Part shown: positions 35,285-43,966 of the stretch, in pieces
How positions within the stretch are numbered: position 1 is the stretch's first letter
Layout: the number at the start of each line of letters is the position of its first letter
NCBI GenBank assembly: GCA_031553835.1
Contig: JAVBKX010000007.1
Location: 1-64,000 of the forward strand
Source of the DNA: JAVBKX01 sp031553835
Lineage (GTDB): Bacteria > Bacteroidota > Bacteroidia > Bacteroidales > Azobacteroidaceae
Direction: 5' to 3'
DNA: 64,000 bases
The notes under the pieces: generated by a model
Database searches by the model: none
Seen by the model: only the letters and a program-made list of their open reading frames with translations
Told to the model about the DNA's origin: nothing
Program-made: the position numbers and the translations under genes

Positions 35285-35416
35285 AACGGGTAAAATTAAA
35301 AATTAATACTAAGAATTTGATTATTTGTGAGTTAATCTCAAACTGCAACCATACCGTTTACTAATGCAAATGTATAATAATTATTTATAATTGAAAATGG
35401 TTTCGGTAAATTAATG

Positions 35417-35424
35417 TAATTTTG
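35417..35424 (+). promoter_or_regulatory. proA promoter -7 element
   Basis: TAATTTTG matches TAnnTTTG, 36 bases upstream of the proA ATG. Confidence 0.45.
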
Positions 35425-35459
35425 TCGTACAATTTTTCATACAAATTTCAAAATAAGCT

Positions 35460-36707
35460 ATGGAAACAATGATTGACTTCAATGCTGTGAAGACGGCTGC
35501 CCAAAAACTTCATCTTATTGAAGACTCCCAAATTAACAGCGTTTTGCATCAGATTGCAGACGAAGCGATCAGGCAAACGTCTTTGATTTTATCGGAAAAT
35601 CAAAAAGATTTGAAACGGATGGATGAAAATGATCCGAAGTACGACAGGTTAAAGCTTACGCCTCAACGCATCGAAGCAATCGCTGCGGAGATGAAAAATG
35701 TAAGCCGGTTGCCTTCGCCGCTCAACCGGATCTTGAAAGAAGAAGTACGTCCCAATGGCATGAAAATAAAAAAAATCAGTGTTCCGTTTGGCATAATCGG
35801 AATTATTTACGAAGCTCGCCCCAATGTAAGTTTTGATGTATTTTCCCTCTGCTTCAAATCTGGGAATGCCTGCATACTCAAAGGAGGATCGGATGCAGCA
35901 TTTTCCAATCAGGCAATTGTTGGAATTATTCACCACGTATTGCAGGAAAATGGTATGGATGTCAATTGTTGCATGTTGCTTCCTGCCGGACGCGAATCGA
36001 CTGCCGCATTACTCAATGCTACTGAAATAGTAGATCTGATCATACCCCGCGGAAGTCAGGAATTGATACGTTTTGTACGTGAGCATGCCAAAGTTCCCGT
36101 CATTGAAACCGGGGCCGGAATCTGTCATACTTATTTCGACGAATCGGGAGATAAACTAAAAGCAGGTGAAATTGTCAATAATGCCAAAACACGCCGCGTA
36201 AGTGTTTGTAATGCACTGGATTGCCTGATTATACACCGGAAAAGGATCAATGATCTGCCGTTTATTTGCCGAAAACTGTTAGACAGTAATGTTGTCATTT
36301 ATGCCGACCAGGCGGCATTTGAATCTTTAGTGGATAATTATCCTCCCTCCTTATTGCTTCCTGCAACACCCGACAGTTACGGCACCGAGTTTTTGGATTA
36401 CAAAATGAGTATCAAAACAGTCGATACCATCCGGGAAGCAATGGATCACATTGGCCGGTACAGTTCCAAACACAGCGAATGTATTATCAGCGAAGACAAT
36501 GAAGCCATTACTCTTTTTTACAATTTAGTTGATGCTGCCTGTGTATATTCTAATGTTTCCACGGCATTTACCGATGGCGCTCAATTCGGATTAGGAGCGG
36601 AAATCGGCATCAGCACACAAAAATTGCACGCTCGAGGCCCAATGGCGCTGGAAGAACTGACGAGTTACAAATGGATTATCAGCGGAGAAGGACAAATTAG
36701 GAATTAG
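35460..36707 (+). CDS. proA: Glutamate-5-semialdehyde dehydrogenase (gamma-glutamyl phosphate reductase)
   Basis: ProA reduces gamma-glutamyl phosphate to glutamate semialdehyde with NADPH in proline synthesis. The 415-residue length is normal. Visible are [16 protein letters not shown], the glycine-rich [24 protein letters not shown], the active-site region [13 protein letters not shown] with the catalytic Cys, [11 protein letters not shown], and the C-terminal [16 protein letters not shown]. proB is not adjacent. A short hairpin separates it from the transcarbamylase gene, with which it may share a transcript. Confidence 0.97.
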   Translation: METMIDFNAVKTAAQKLHLIEDSQINSVLHQIADEAIRQTSLILSENQKDLKRMDENDPKYDRLKLTPQRIEAIAAEMKNVSRLPSPLNRILKEEVRPNGMKIKKISVPFGIIGIIYEARPNVSFDVFSLCFKSGNACILKGGSDAAFSNQAIVGIIHHVLQENGMDVNCCMLLPAGRESTAALLNATEIVDLIIPRGSQELIRFVREHAKVPVIETGAGICHTYFDESGDKLKAGEIVNNAKTRRVSVCNALDCLIIHRKRINDLPFICRKLLDSNVVIYADQAAFESLVDNYPPSLLLPATPDSYGTEFLDYKMSIKTVDTIREAMDHIGRYSSKHSECIISEDNEAITLFYNLVDAACVYSNVSTAFTDGAQFGLGAEIGISTQKLHARGPMALEELTSYKWIISGEGQIRN

Positions 36708-36741
36708 TTGAGAATGGAGAGTTGATTTTCAATTCTCAACT
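36706..36741. repeat. Short intergenic palindrome between proA and the transcarbamylase gene
   Basis: Perfect 10-base arms AGTTGAGAAT and ATTCTCAACT flank a 16-base loop containing GAGAGTTGATTTTC. It could attenuate or stabilise the shared transcript. Confidence 0.55.
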
Positions 36742-36755
36742 TTAAAAAGTAAAAT

Positions 36756-37712
36756 ATGAAACAATTTATTGGAGTAAAAGATCTTGGAGATTTAAATTCT
36801 GCGGTACAAGAAGCATTTGAAGTCAAAAAAAACCGGTATGCTTATAAGCAGTTAGGGGAAAATAAAACGCTTTTAATGGTGTTTTTCAATTCCAGTTTAC
36901 GCACTCGCCTCAGTACACAAAAAGCAGGAATGAATTTGGGTATGAATACTATAGTACTCGACATCAACCAAGGCGCCTGGAAATTAGAAACTGAACGGGG
37001 AGTGGTGATGGACGGAGACAAGGCCGAACATATTTTAGAAGCCATCCCTGTCATGGGATCTTATTGCGACCTGATCGGCGTACGTTCATTCGCTCATTTC
37101 GAAAATAAAGAAGATGATTACAGCGAAAAAATCATTAATCAATTTGTACGATATTCAGGCAAACCGGTATTCAGCATGGAAGGTTCGGCAGGACACCCGT
37201 TGCAAGCGTTTGCAGATTTGATTACTATTGAAGAATATAAAAAAACACAACGCCCCAAGGTAGTACTCACCTGGGCGCCGCACCCGAAAATATTGCCACA
37301 GGCTGTTCCCAATTCTTTTGCAGAATTTATGAACGCTGCCGGTGTTGATTTTGTCATCACACATCCCAAAGGCTATGAGTTGGCTCCACAATTTGCTCAA
37401 AACGCCAAAATTGAATACGATCAGGAAAAAGCGTTTGCAGGAGCCGAATTCATCTATGCAAAAAACTGGTCGGCTTATGCAGATCCATATTATGGACATA
37501 TCCTTAGCAAAGACATGAATTGGACTGTGACAGCGCGGAAAATGGCATTGACTAATCACGCTTATTTCATGCACTGTTTGCCGGTAAGACGAAACATGAT
37601 TGTTACCGACGAAGTGATTGAAAGTCCTCAATCCATCGTCATTCAGGAAGCGGCCAACCGGGAAATTTCGGCGCAAGTAGTGATAAAACGGATGCTGGAA
37701 GCGCTCAAATAA
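36756..37712 (+). CDS. argF': N-succinyl/N-acetylornithine carbamoyltransferase (Bacteroidetes type)
   Basis: This enzyme carbamoylates N-acylated ornithine in the acylated arginine route used by Bacteroidetes and xanthomonads. The carbamoyl phosphate loop is FNSSLRTRLSTQ (44-55) and the C-terminal HCLPVRRNM segment is intact. The 318-residue length fits. Specificity in the family depends on one residue in the 80s loop (Pro90 in the Bacteroides fragilis succinyl enzyme, Glu92 in the Xanthomonas acetyl enzyme); here the loop reads MDGDKAEH with Ala90. The absence of Glu favours the succinyl substrate, but this is inference. The segment MEGSAGHPLQ also differs from the B. fragilis MEAATRHPLQ, quoted from memory. 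Confidence 0.93.
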   Translation: MKQFIGVKDLGDLNSAVQEAFEVKKNRYAYKQLGENKTLLMVFFNSSLRTRLSTQKAGMNLGMNTIVLDINQGAWKLETERGVVMDGDKAEHILEAIPVMGSYCDLIGVRSFAHFENKEDDYSEKIINQFVRYSGKPVFSMEGSAGHPLQAFADLITIEEYKKTQRPKVVLTWAPHPKILPQAVPNSFAEFMNAAGVDFVITHPKGYELAPQFAQNAKIEYDQEKAFAGAEFIYAKNWSAYADPYYGHILSKDMNWTVTARKMALTNHAYFMHCLPVRRNMIVTDEVIESPQSIVIQEAANREISAQVVIKRMLEALK

Positions 37713-37765
37713 CCAAGTCGGATGTTTTTTCACCGGCAATTGCTTATTTTCTACAAACTTTTCAA

Positions 37766-37773
37766 TAACTTTG
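37766..37773 (+). promoter_or_regulatory. Promoter -7 element for the ICMT-like methyltransferase gene
   Basis: TAACTTTG matches TAnnTTTG, 28 bases upstream of the ATG. Confidence 0.45.
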
Positions 37774-37800
37774 CCGCCAAATATAATTAATTGATTCAAT

Positions 37801-38553
37801 ATGGCTTTACAAGAAGAATTTGAACAGCAGGGAAATTGGCTGTTCAAGTACAGAGGAATTCTTCCTATCATTATTTTATTTGTAGGTGTAGCCGTTTTTG
37901 TGTACACTGAGCTGCATCCGGAAATATTTTTCCTAAAAGGGACACCTTATGAAATCTTTTACGAAATGTTTTGTTTACTTGTCAGTTTGACAGGATTGTA
38001 TGTCAGGGCTTACACCGTAGGGCATACTCCGGCCAATACCTCCGGCAGGAATACTTCCGGACAACTTGCTGACACATTGAACACTACAGGCATTTATTCC
38101 ATAGTAAGACATCCTCTTTATCTGGGCAATTTTCTGATGTGGTTGGGCATTTGTCTTTTGACCGGAAACTTGTGGTTTGTTATTACTTTTTGCTTAATTT
38201 ATTGGATTTATTACGAACGGATTATGTTTGCGGAAGAACAATTCCTGAGACGAAAATTCGGCACTATTTATACTCAATGGGCAGAAAAAACTCCTGCTTT
38301 CATGCCAAATTTCAAATCTTTTGTCAAACCTTCTTTACCCTTTAGCTGGAAAAAAGTGTTGAAAAAAGAAAAAAACGGACTTCTTGCTTTGTTTTTGATA
38401 TTTGCACTCTTTGATGTTATAGGCGAATGGATTAACAAACAACATCACTACAACTGGTTTTTATTGATTGCCTGTGCTGTTTGTATTGTTGCGTATTGCG
38501 TTTTGAAATATCTCAAAAAGAAAACGCAAGTATTAAATGAAGATAATCGGTAA
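37801..38553 (+). CDS. Isoprenylcysteine carboxyl methyltransferase-like membrane protein
   Basis: This 250-residue membrane protein has about six hydrophobic segments. The family signature lies in the middle: SIVRHPLYLGNFLMWLGICL, then ERIMFAEEQFLRRKFGTIYTQW, the SAM-binding RHPxYxGN and E-rich features of the ICMT/PEMT superfamily. Bacterial members methylate membrane lipids or unknown substrates; one group methylates lipid A phosphate, which is a possibility here. The last ~70 residues add two more hydrophobic segments and a charged tail, beyond the usual core. Confidence 0.85.
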   Translation: MALQEEFEQQGNWLFKYRGILPIIILFVGVAVFVYTELHPEIFFLKGTPYEIFYEMFCLLVSLTGLYVRAYTVGHTPANTSGRNTSGQLADTLNTTGIYSIVRHPLYLGNFLMWLGICLLTGNLWFVITFCLIYWIYYERIMFAEEQFLRRKFGTIYTQWAEKTPAFMPNFKSFVKPSLPFSWKKVLKKEKNGLLALFLIFALFDVIGEWINKQHHYNWFLLIACAVCIVAYCVLKYLKKKTQVLNEDNR

Positions 38554-38586
38554 GTATATTGATTAACGCGGTTTATCTATTGTTTG

Positions 38587-39432
38587 TTATTGCTTAAGTA
38601 ATCGCACAGCCGTCCAATTATTCTTTTTAATTGTCTGCTGTACGACCAATTGATTCGCAACACAGACCGGCAGGAGGACAGGAATATCTTCTTCATAAAA
38701 GCCACTAATGCACAAGATGGTTCCCCGATTCATGCAAGTTGCATATACCGGAATGTCTCGCATTAGAATATTTCTGTTGATGTTGGCAAAAACAATATCA
38801 AATTGCTCGTCTTTTGTAATCTGTTCTGCACCACCCAAACGGACTGTGATATCATCCGTTTGATTGAGGCGGATATTTTCCAGCGCATTATTATAAGCCC
38901 ACTCATCAATATCGATGGCAACAACAGGATTGGCGCCTTTCATACGGGCTAAAATAGCTAATACGGCAGTACCACATCCCATATCCAAAAATGACTTTCC
39001 GTTCACTTCTTCTTGCAACAAAAGGGAAAGCATCAAACTGGTAGTTTCATGATGACCGGTTCCAAAGGCCATTTTCGGATCAATAACAATATCATACTTT
39101 ACCGAAGGAATATCCTTATGGAAAGAACTATGCACAATACATTGATCGTCGATCAGGATCGGTTGAAAAAAATGTTTTTCCCATTCTTCATTCCAGTCTT
39201 GTGATTTTACAAAATCAGCGGTACAATCAATAATAATACCTTCAATCGGAAACAACCGGATGGTTTCTTCCACCACATCCTTATTGTACAAATTTTCAGG
39301 AACATAAGCGTTTAATCCGCTTTCAGTTTCTTCAAAACTTTCAAAACCGATATCGGCTAACATTGAGGCCAGCACATCCCGGCAAATTTCATTATTTGGT
39401 GAAATTGTAATGTTTAATGAGTAATAGTTCAT
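38587..39432 (-). CDS. prmA: Ribosomal protein L11 methyltransferase
   Basis: PrmA trimethylates ribosomal protein L11 with S-adenosylmethionine. The N-terminal ferredoxin-like domain ends near residue 90, followed by the SAM-binding core: DPKMAFGTGHHETTSLML, FLDMGCGTAVLAILA, VVAIDIDEWAYNNA and the motif IV FANINRNIL. The ATG at 39432 (MNYYSLNIT) is preferred to the ORF start at 39462, giving about 281 residues. A long palindrome lies directly upstream and separates it from asnS. Confidence 0.95.
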   Translation of the reverse strand: MNYYSLNITISPNNEICRDVLASMLADIGFESFEETESGLNAYVPENLYNKDVVEETIRLFPIEGIIIDCTADFVKSQDWNEEWEKHFFQPILIDDQCIVHSSFHKDIPSVKYDIVIDPKMAFGTGHHETTSLMLSLLLQEEVNGKSFLDMGCGTAVLAILARMKGANPVVAIDIDEWAYNNALENIRLNQTDDITVRLGGAEQITKDEQFDIVFANINRNILMRDIPVYATCMNRGTILCISGFYEEDIPVLLPVCVANQLVVQQTIKKNNWTAVRLLKQ

Positions 39433-39449
39433 AATTGAATAGTTTTTAA

Positions 39450-39515
39450 AACACAAAGACACGAAGATACAAAGAAGATAAAAATAAATACTTTGTGTCT
39501 TCGTGTCTTTGTGTT
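39450..39515. repeat. Long intergenic palindrome (GTGTCTTCGTGT family)
   Basis: Arms of 25 bases (39450-39474 and 39491-39515) pair in 24 positions around a 16-base loop. The right arm contains CTTTGTGTCTTCGTGTCTTT. It lies between asnS and prmA, two genes on the same strand, where it may act as a terminator. Confidence 0.85.
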
Positions 39516-39522
39516 GAAAATA

Positions 39523-40911
39523 TTAAAATTCTGCGTTTTTCGGAGTTCTTGGAAAAGGAATTACATCGCGGATATTCGCCATTCCGGTAATGAACAGGAT
39601 CAACCGTTCGAAACCGAGCCCAAATCCGGCATGAGGCGCTGTACCGAATTTTCTGGTATCAAGATACCAATCCAGCATTTCGCGCGACATATTCAATTCT
39701 TCCATCCGTTTCACTAATTTGTCGTAATCAGCTTCCCGTTCAGAACCGCCGATAATTTCACCGATTTTAGGGAATAAGACATCCATACCGCGTACGGTTT
39801 TTCCATCCTCGTTTTGTTTCATGTAAAACGATTTGATTTCTTTTGGATAATCGGTCATAATCACCGGACATTTGAAATGTTTTTCCACCAAATAACGTTC
39901 GTGTTCGGATTGCAAATCCGCGCCCCAAAAAACGGGGAATTCAAATTTTTCTTTTGATTCTTCTAAAATCTTGACCCCTTCGGTATAGGTAAGACGTATA
40001 AAATTATTGTTGACCACAAAATTCAAGCGGTCAATCAATTCATTATCATACATTTTACAAAGGAAATCCAAATCATCTTTGCAATGTTGCAAGGCATAAG
40101 ACACCAAATACTTGATAAAGTCTTCGGCTAAATCCATATTTTCCTTGATTTCATTGAAAGCCACTTCCGGTTCAATCATCCAAAATTCGGCCAAATGGCG
40201 GGGAGTATTGGAGTTTTCGGCGCGGAAAGTCGGTCCAAAAGTATAAATTGCACCTAATGACATGGCGCCTAATTCACCTTCCAATTGTCCGGAAACCGTC
40301 ATATTTGTCGAACGTCCGAAAAAATCCTGCGAATAATCTACTTTACCCTCTTCGGTACGTGGCACATTGTTCAAATCCAATGTGGTTACCTGAAACATAG
40401 AACCGGCTCCTTCAGCATCGGATGCTGTAATAATCGGCGTATGCAGGTAGAAAAAACCATGATCGTTGAAATACTTATGGATAGCAAAAGCCATGTGATG
40501 ACGAATTCTAAAAATTGCCCCGAAAGTATTGGTACGAGGTCTCAAATGGGCTATTTCCCGAAGGAATTCCAATGAGTGTCCTTTTTTTTGCAACGGATAA
40601 GTGGCAGCATCAGCCGCTCCATAAATTTCAATTTCAGTTGCCTGAATTTCATTCGCCTGTCCCTGGCCTTGTGATTCGACCAACAATCCGGTTACATTGA
40701 TACAAGAACCGGTAGTGATGGGTTTTAAAAACTCATCACCAAACCGGTCAATGTCAATCACTATTTGAACATTATTGATTGTAGAACCGTCATTTAAAGC
40801 CACGAAGCCGACTTGTTTATTTCCACGGCGGGTACGCACCCAGCCTTTTACATTCACGACAGTACCTATTGCTTTACTTTGAAGCAGATCTACAATTTTT
40901 GTCCTCTCCAT
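39523..40911 (-). CDS. asnS: Asparaginyl-tRNA synthetase
   Basis: This class IIb synthetase charges tRNA-Asn. The N-terminal OB-fold anticodon-binding domain (about residues 1-115) includes [16 protein letters not shown]. Class II motif 2 is seen in [21 protein letters not shown], and motif 3 in [15 protein letters not shown] near the C-terminus. The 462-residue length is usual. The specific [20 protein letters not shown] segment separates AsnRS from AspRS. It lies 35 bases after the pseudouridine synthase gene on the same strand. Confidence 0.97.
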   Translation of the reverse strand: MERTKIVDLLQSKAIGTVVNVKGWVRTRRGNKQVGFVALNDGSTINNVQIVIDIDRFGDEFLKPITTGSCINVTGLLVESQGQGQANEIQATEIEIYGAADAATYPLQKKGHSLEFLREIAHLRPRTNTFGAIFRIRHHMAFAIHKYFNDHGFFYLHTPIITASDAEGAGSMFQVTTLDLNNVPRTEEGKVDYSQDFFGRSTNMTVSGQLEGELGAMSLGAIYTFGPTFRAENSNTPRHLAEFWMIEPEVAFNEIKENMDLAEDFIKYLVSYALQHCKDDLDFLCKMYDNELIDRLNFVVNNNFIRLTYTEGVKILEESKEKFEFPVFWGADLQSEHERYLVEKHFKCPVIMTDYPKEIKSFYMKQNEDGKTVRGMDVLFPKIGEIIGGSEREADYDKLVKRMEELNMSREMLDWYLDTRKFGTAPHAGFGLGFERLILFITGMANIRDVIPFPRTPKNAEF

Positions 40912-40946
40912 TTTTTAATTACGAATTACAAATAAAAAATTACGAA

Positions 40947-42302
40947 TCAACTAAAGGCTCCCATTCTCAAAAAACTGACTTCTTTGTCTGACAAATAACG
41001 CCATTGACCTCTTTTCAGGTTTTTCTTGGTCAACCCCGCAAAATAAACACGGTCTAATTTTACGACGTGGTAACCCAGCGCTTCAAACATCCGACGCACT
41101 ACCCTGTTTTTCCCGGAATGGATTTCAATTCCTACCTGACTTTTATCTTCGTCGGTAATATAGCTGATGGCATCTGCATGAATTTCTCCATCTTCCAGTT
41201 CAATACCTTCTGCTATTTTTTGCATATCGGCAATCGTCACATTTTTATCAAGCCAAACGTGATAAATTTTCTTTTTCAGAAATTTCGGATGAGTCAATTT
41301 AGAAGCCAAATCTCCGTCGTTGGTGAGTAATAATACTCCGGTTGTATTTCTATCGAGACGACCTACAGGAAAAATCCGTTCATGGCAGGCATTTTTCACC
41401 AAATCCATAACAGTCAAGCGTTCTTGCGGATCATCAGCAGTAGTAACACAATTTTTCGGTTTATTTAGCAACACATATATTTTATGTTCCAATTTTATCG
41501 GTTGGTCATGAAACATCACCTGATCCACGCGTTTTACCTTGGTTCCCAATTCAGTAACGACTACCCCGTTGACTTTCACCACGCCTGCCTGGATAAAATC
41601 ATCCGCTTCACGGCGAGAGCAAACGCCCGCATTAGCCAAATATTTGTTCAACCGCAATGGTTCATTCGGGTCAAAATTTTCTTCCCTGTATTTATTTTGC
41701 TTTTGCACGCTGTATTTTGCATTCGGGTTGTATTTTCCCTGTCCTTGTCCTGGGCCCTGAGGTCTCCGTTGTTGCATCCGGTTGCCACCGCCACGGTTAT
41801 TTCCACCTTGGAAACCGCGATTGTCTCGATTACCAAAAGAAGGTCTTCCTCCTCCCTGGTTCGGACGATTTTGTCCATATCCGCCACCACCTTGCGGAGC
41901 AACGGTTTCTCCAACGCGAGGCCTTCTTTTTTTCAAAGGAGCTCCACCATCGTCCATCGATCTGGAACCGGAGCCATAATTGTCTCCCGAGTTATAGGAA
42001 GAATATTGTGGACGGTTATCATATCCGCCTCTTTGCGGTGGACGGTTGTAGTTACCGCCTCCTCCGGAAGATCTTCCATAACTGTTTCCACCCTGGCGAT
42101 TGTATCCGCCTCCTGCATTGCGATCGTATCCTCCGGATCTTTCATTAGAGAAAGGTCGATTGTAATTTCCTTGTTGCGGACGATTGTAGGATGATCGGTT
42201 GTCGTAGTTTTCGTAATTACTTCTGCCGGTTGTGTTGTACCGGCCTTGTCTGTCATCATGGTTTCCGTTTCTTTCGGATCTCCATTCATCTCTGTCATTC
42301 AT
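40947..42302 (-). CDS. RluB/RsuA-family 23S rRNA pseudouridine synthase with RGG-rich extension
   Basis: The C-terminal ~240 residues form the enzyme: an S4 RNA-binding domain (RLNKYLANAGVCSRREADDF) and the catalytic domain with GRLDRNTTGVLLLTNDGDL, whose Asp is the nucleophile, plus GKNRVVRRMFEALGYHVVKL. It isomerises uridine in rRNA; the site is inferred as RluB-like. The first ~205 residues are low complexity, rich in Gly, Asn, Arg, Tyr and Gln (repeats like GGGYNRQ and NRGGGNRMQQRR), resembling RNA-binding RGG segments. Such extensions occur in Bacteroidetes homologues. The basic tail may bind RNA or condense. Confidence 0.93.
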   Translation of the reverse strand: MNDRDEWRSERNGNHDDRQGRYNTTGRSNYENYDNRSSYNRPQQGNYNRPFSNERSGGYDRNAGGGYNRQGGNSYGRSSGGGGNYNRPPQRGGYDNRPQYSSYNSGDNYGSGSRSMDDGGAPLKKRRPRVGETVAPQGGGGYGQNRPNQGGGRPSFGNRDNRGFQGGNNRGGGNRMQQRRPQGPGQGQGKYNPNAKYSVQKQNKYREENFDPNEPLRLNKYLANAGVCSRREADDFIQAGVVKVNGVVVTELGTKVKRVDQVMFHDQPIKLEHKIYVLLNKPKNCVTTADDPQERLTVMDLVKNACHERIFPVGRLDRNTTGVLLLTNDGDLASKLTHPKFLKKKIYHVWLDKNVTIADMQKIAEGIELEDGEIHADAISYITDEDKSQVGIEIHSGKNRVVRRMFEALGYHVVKLDRVYFAGLTKKNLKRGQWRYLSDKEVSFLRMGAFS

Positions 42303-42366
42303 AGTTTTGAAATTGAATTGTTTTTATTGTGCAACCTCCCGGTTGCGTTTCTTATTCGCTAAAAAT

Positions 42367-43713
42367 TTATAATCCGGTGTAAGTAAAGGGGGTTATGGCA
42401 TGTAATTCTGCTTTAATAGCGTCATTCACGTTTAAAGAATCAACAAACATACGGATAGATTGTTCAGTGATTGCTTCATTTGTTCGTGTTAATGCCTTCA
42501 GCGCCTCATAAGGTTGAGGATACCCTTCTCTTCTTAAAATAGTTTGTATGCCTTCGGCAACTACGGCCCAGGCATTATCCAAATCTCTCCGTATAGCTTC
42601 TTCATTGAGCAACAATTTGTCTAATCCTTTGAGGATGCTTGATAAAGCTATGCTAATATGAGCAAACGGAACGCCAATGTTCCGAATGACCGTAGAATCT
42701 GTAAGGTCTCGCTGCAACCGGGATATGGGTAATTTTGCAGCCAGGTGTTCCAACATTGCATTAGCAATTCCTAAGTTGCCTTCTGCATTTTCAAAATCAA
42801 TTGGATTCACTTTGTGAGGCATGGCGGAAGAACCGACTTCACCGGCTTTTATTTTTTGTTTAAAATATTCCATGGAAATATACTGCCACATATCCCTGAC
42901 CATATCAATCAAAACAGTATTTATCCGTTTCAGCGCATCAAACAAAGCCGCCAAATGATCGTAATTAGAAATTTGAGTTGTCCATTCTTCCCGTTGCAGT
43001 CCCAATTTTTCACTAACAAACCGGTTTCCGAATTGTTTCCAGTCAATACCGGGATAAGCCACTTTATGAGCATTGAAGTTTCCTGTTGCCCCACCAAATT
43101 TAGCAGTTTGAGGAACTATTTTCAGCAATTGCAACTGCTCATCCAACCGGGAAACAAATACCATCATTTCTTTACCCAACCGTGTTGGAGAAGCCGGTTG
43201 TCCATGCGTTTTGGCCAGCAATGGGATCGTGGTCCATTCTGTTGCCCGTTGTTTCAACTGATTTATCAACGATTGTAACGAAGGCAAATACTCATTGTTT
43301 ATCGCATCCTTTACAGATAACGGAACAGCCGTATTATTAATATCCTGTGAAGTCAATCCGAAATGGATAAACTCTTTATAATCTTGCAAACCAAGCGTAT
43401 CAAATTTTTCTTTGATAAAATATTCAACCGCTTTTACGTCGTGATTGGTTATTTTTTCTATATTTTTAATTTGCAGAGCATCTTCTTCAGAAAAAGAAAT
43501 ATAAATAGAACGCAATGCGTTGAATATTTCTTCCTTATTGATTGGATGTAATTGGGGCAAAGGCAATTGGGCAAGCGAAATCAAATATTCTATTTCGACC
43601 AACACTCTATACCTAATAAGAGCATATTCAGAGAAATAGGCTGCCAAAGATTCTGTTTTGTTGCGGTACCTTCCATCAACGGGAGATATAGCCGTGAGCG
43701 AACTAAAATTCAT
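42367..43713 (-). CDS. purB: Adenylosuccinate lyase
   Basis: PurB cleaves SAICAR and adenylosuccinate in purine synthesis. The 448-residue protein belongs to the fumarase/aspartase superfamily: TSQDINNTA, KTHGQPASPTRLGKE, the signature loop GSSAMPHKVNPIDFENAEGN, and the catalytic ITNHDVKAVEYF segment. A TATCTTTG promoter element precedes the gene. A small hairpin (42331-42346, GCAACC/GGTTGC) follows its stop but lacks a T-run, so transcription may continue into the pseudouridine synthase gene. Confidence 0.97.
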   Translation of the reverse strand: MNFSSLTAISPVDGRYRNKTESLAAYFSEYALIRYRVLVEIEYLISLAQLPLPQLHPINKEEIFNALRSIYISFSEEDALQIKNIEKITNHDVKAVEYFIKEKFDTLGLQDYKEFIHFGLTSQDINNTAVPLSVKDAINNEYLPSLQSLINQLKQRATEWTTIPLLAKTHGQPASPTRLGKEMMVFVSRLDEQLQLLKIVPQTAKFGGATGNFNAHKVAYPGIDWKQFGNRFVSEKLGLQREEWTTQISNYDHLAALFDALKRINTVLIDMVRDMWQYISMEYFKQKIKAGEVGSSAMPHKVNPIDFENAEGNLGIANAMLEHLAAKLPISRLQRDLTDSTVIRNIGVPFAHISIALSSILKGLDKLLLNEEAIRRDLDNAWAVVAEGIQTILRREGYPQPYEALKALTRTNEAITEQSIRMFVDSLNVNDAIKAELHAITPFTYTGL

Positions 43714-43744
43714 ATGCTAAAGACGATGTCTATAAAACGTGTTG

Positions 43745-43752
43745 CAAAGATA
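43745..43752 (-). promoter_or_regulatory. purB promoter -7 element
   Basis: The minus strand reads TATCTTTG (TAnnTTTG), 31 bases before the purB start. Confidence 0.5.
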
Positions 43753-43803
43753 GCTAAAAATAATGGATTGCCACTCATGAACGTTTGAAATTTTAGTCAA
43801 TAT

Positions 43804-43834
43804 TTTGAAAACAGAAAAAATCATCTTACCTTTG
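43804..43834 (+). promoter_or_regulatory. tRNA-Val promoter
   Basis: TTTG (43804-43807) and TACCTTTG (43827-43834) are separated by 19 bases, the textbook Bacteroidetes primary-sigma arrangement. It lies about 41 bases before the mature tRNA. Confidence 0.75.
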
Positions 43835-43875
43835 CGGCTCTTTTGCAAGGAAAGTCTATCCCGGACTTCCATTTC

Positions 43876-43950
43876 GGGCGTTTAGCTCAGCTGGTTCAGA
43901 GCATCTGCCTTACAAGCAGAGGGTCGGCGGTTCGAATCCGTCAACGCCCA
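43876..43950 (+). tRNA. tRNA-Val (anticodon TAC)
   Basis: The acceptor stem GGGCGTT pairs with AACGCCC. The D arm is AGCTCAGCTGGTTCAGAGC, the anticodon arm TCTGC-CTTACAA-GCAGA gives anticodon TAC, and the T arm is CGGCGGTTCGAATCCGTC. The 75-base sequence includes discriminator A and no encoded CCA. It has its own strong promoter and converges on the aldo/keto reductase gene. Confidence 0.96.
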
Positions 43951-43966
43951 CGAAAATTTTGCAAAT

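Noticed and set aside
37155..37907. 250-codon minus-strand frame opposite the transcarbamylase
   Set aside because: Antisense to a conserved enzyme gene and running into the next gene's start; no protein-like features.
39450..39515. CRISPR-like repeat units
   Set aside because: The repeated words form single palindromes at distant places, with no regular repeat-spacer array and no cas genes.
41484..42194. 236-codon plus-strand frame opposite the pseudouridine synthase extension
   Set aside because: It is the shadow of the low-complexity RGG-rich region; the Ser/Ile/Val-rich reading arises from its biased codons.
42331..42346. GCAACC/GGTTGC hairpin after purB as a terminator
   Set aside because: The stem is only six pairs and no T-run follows on the minus strand, so it was not called as a terminator.
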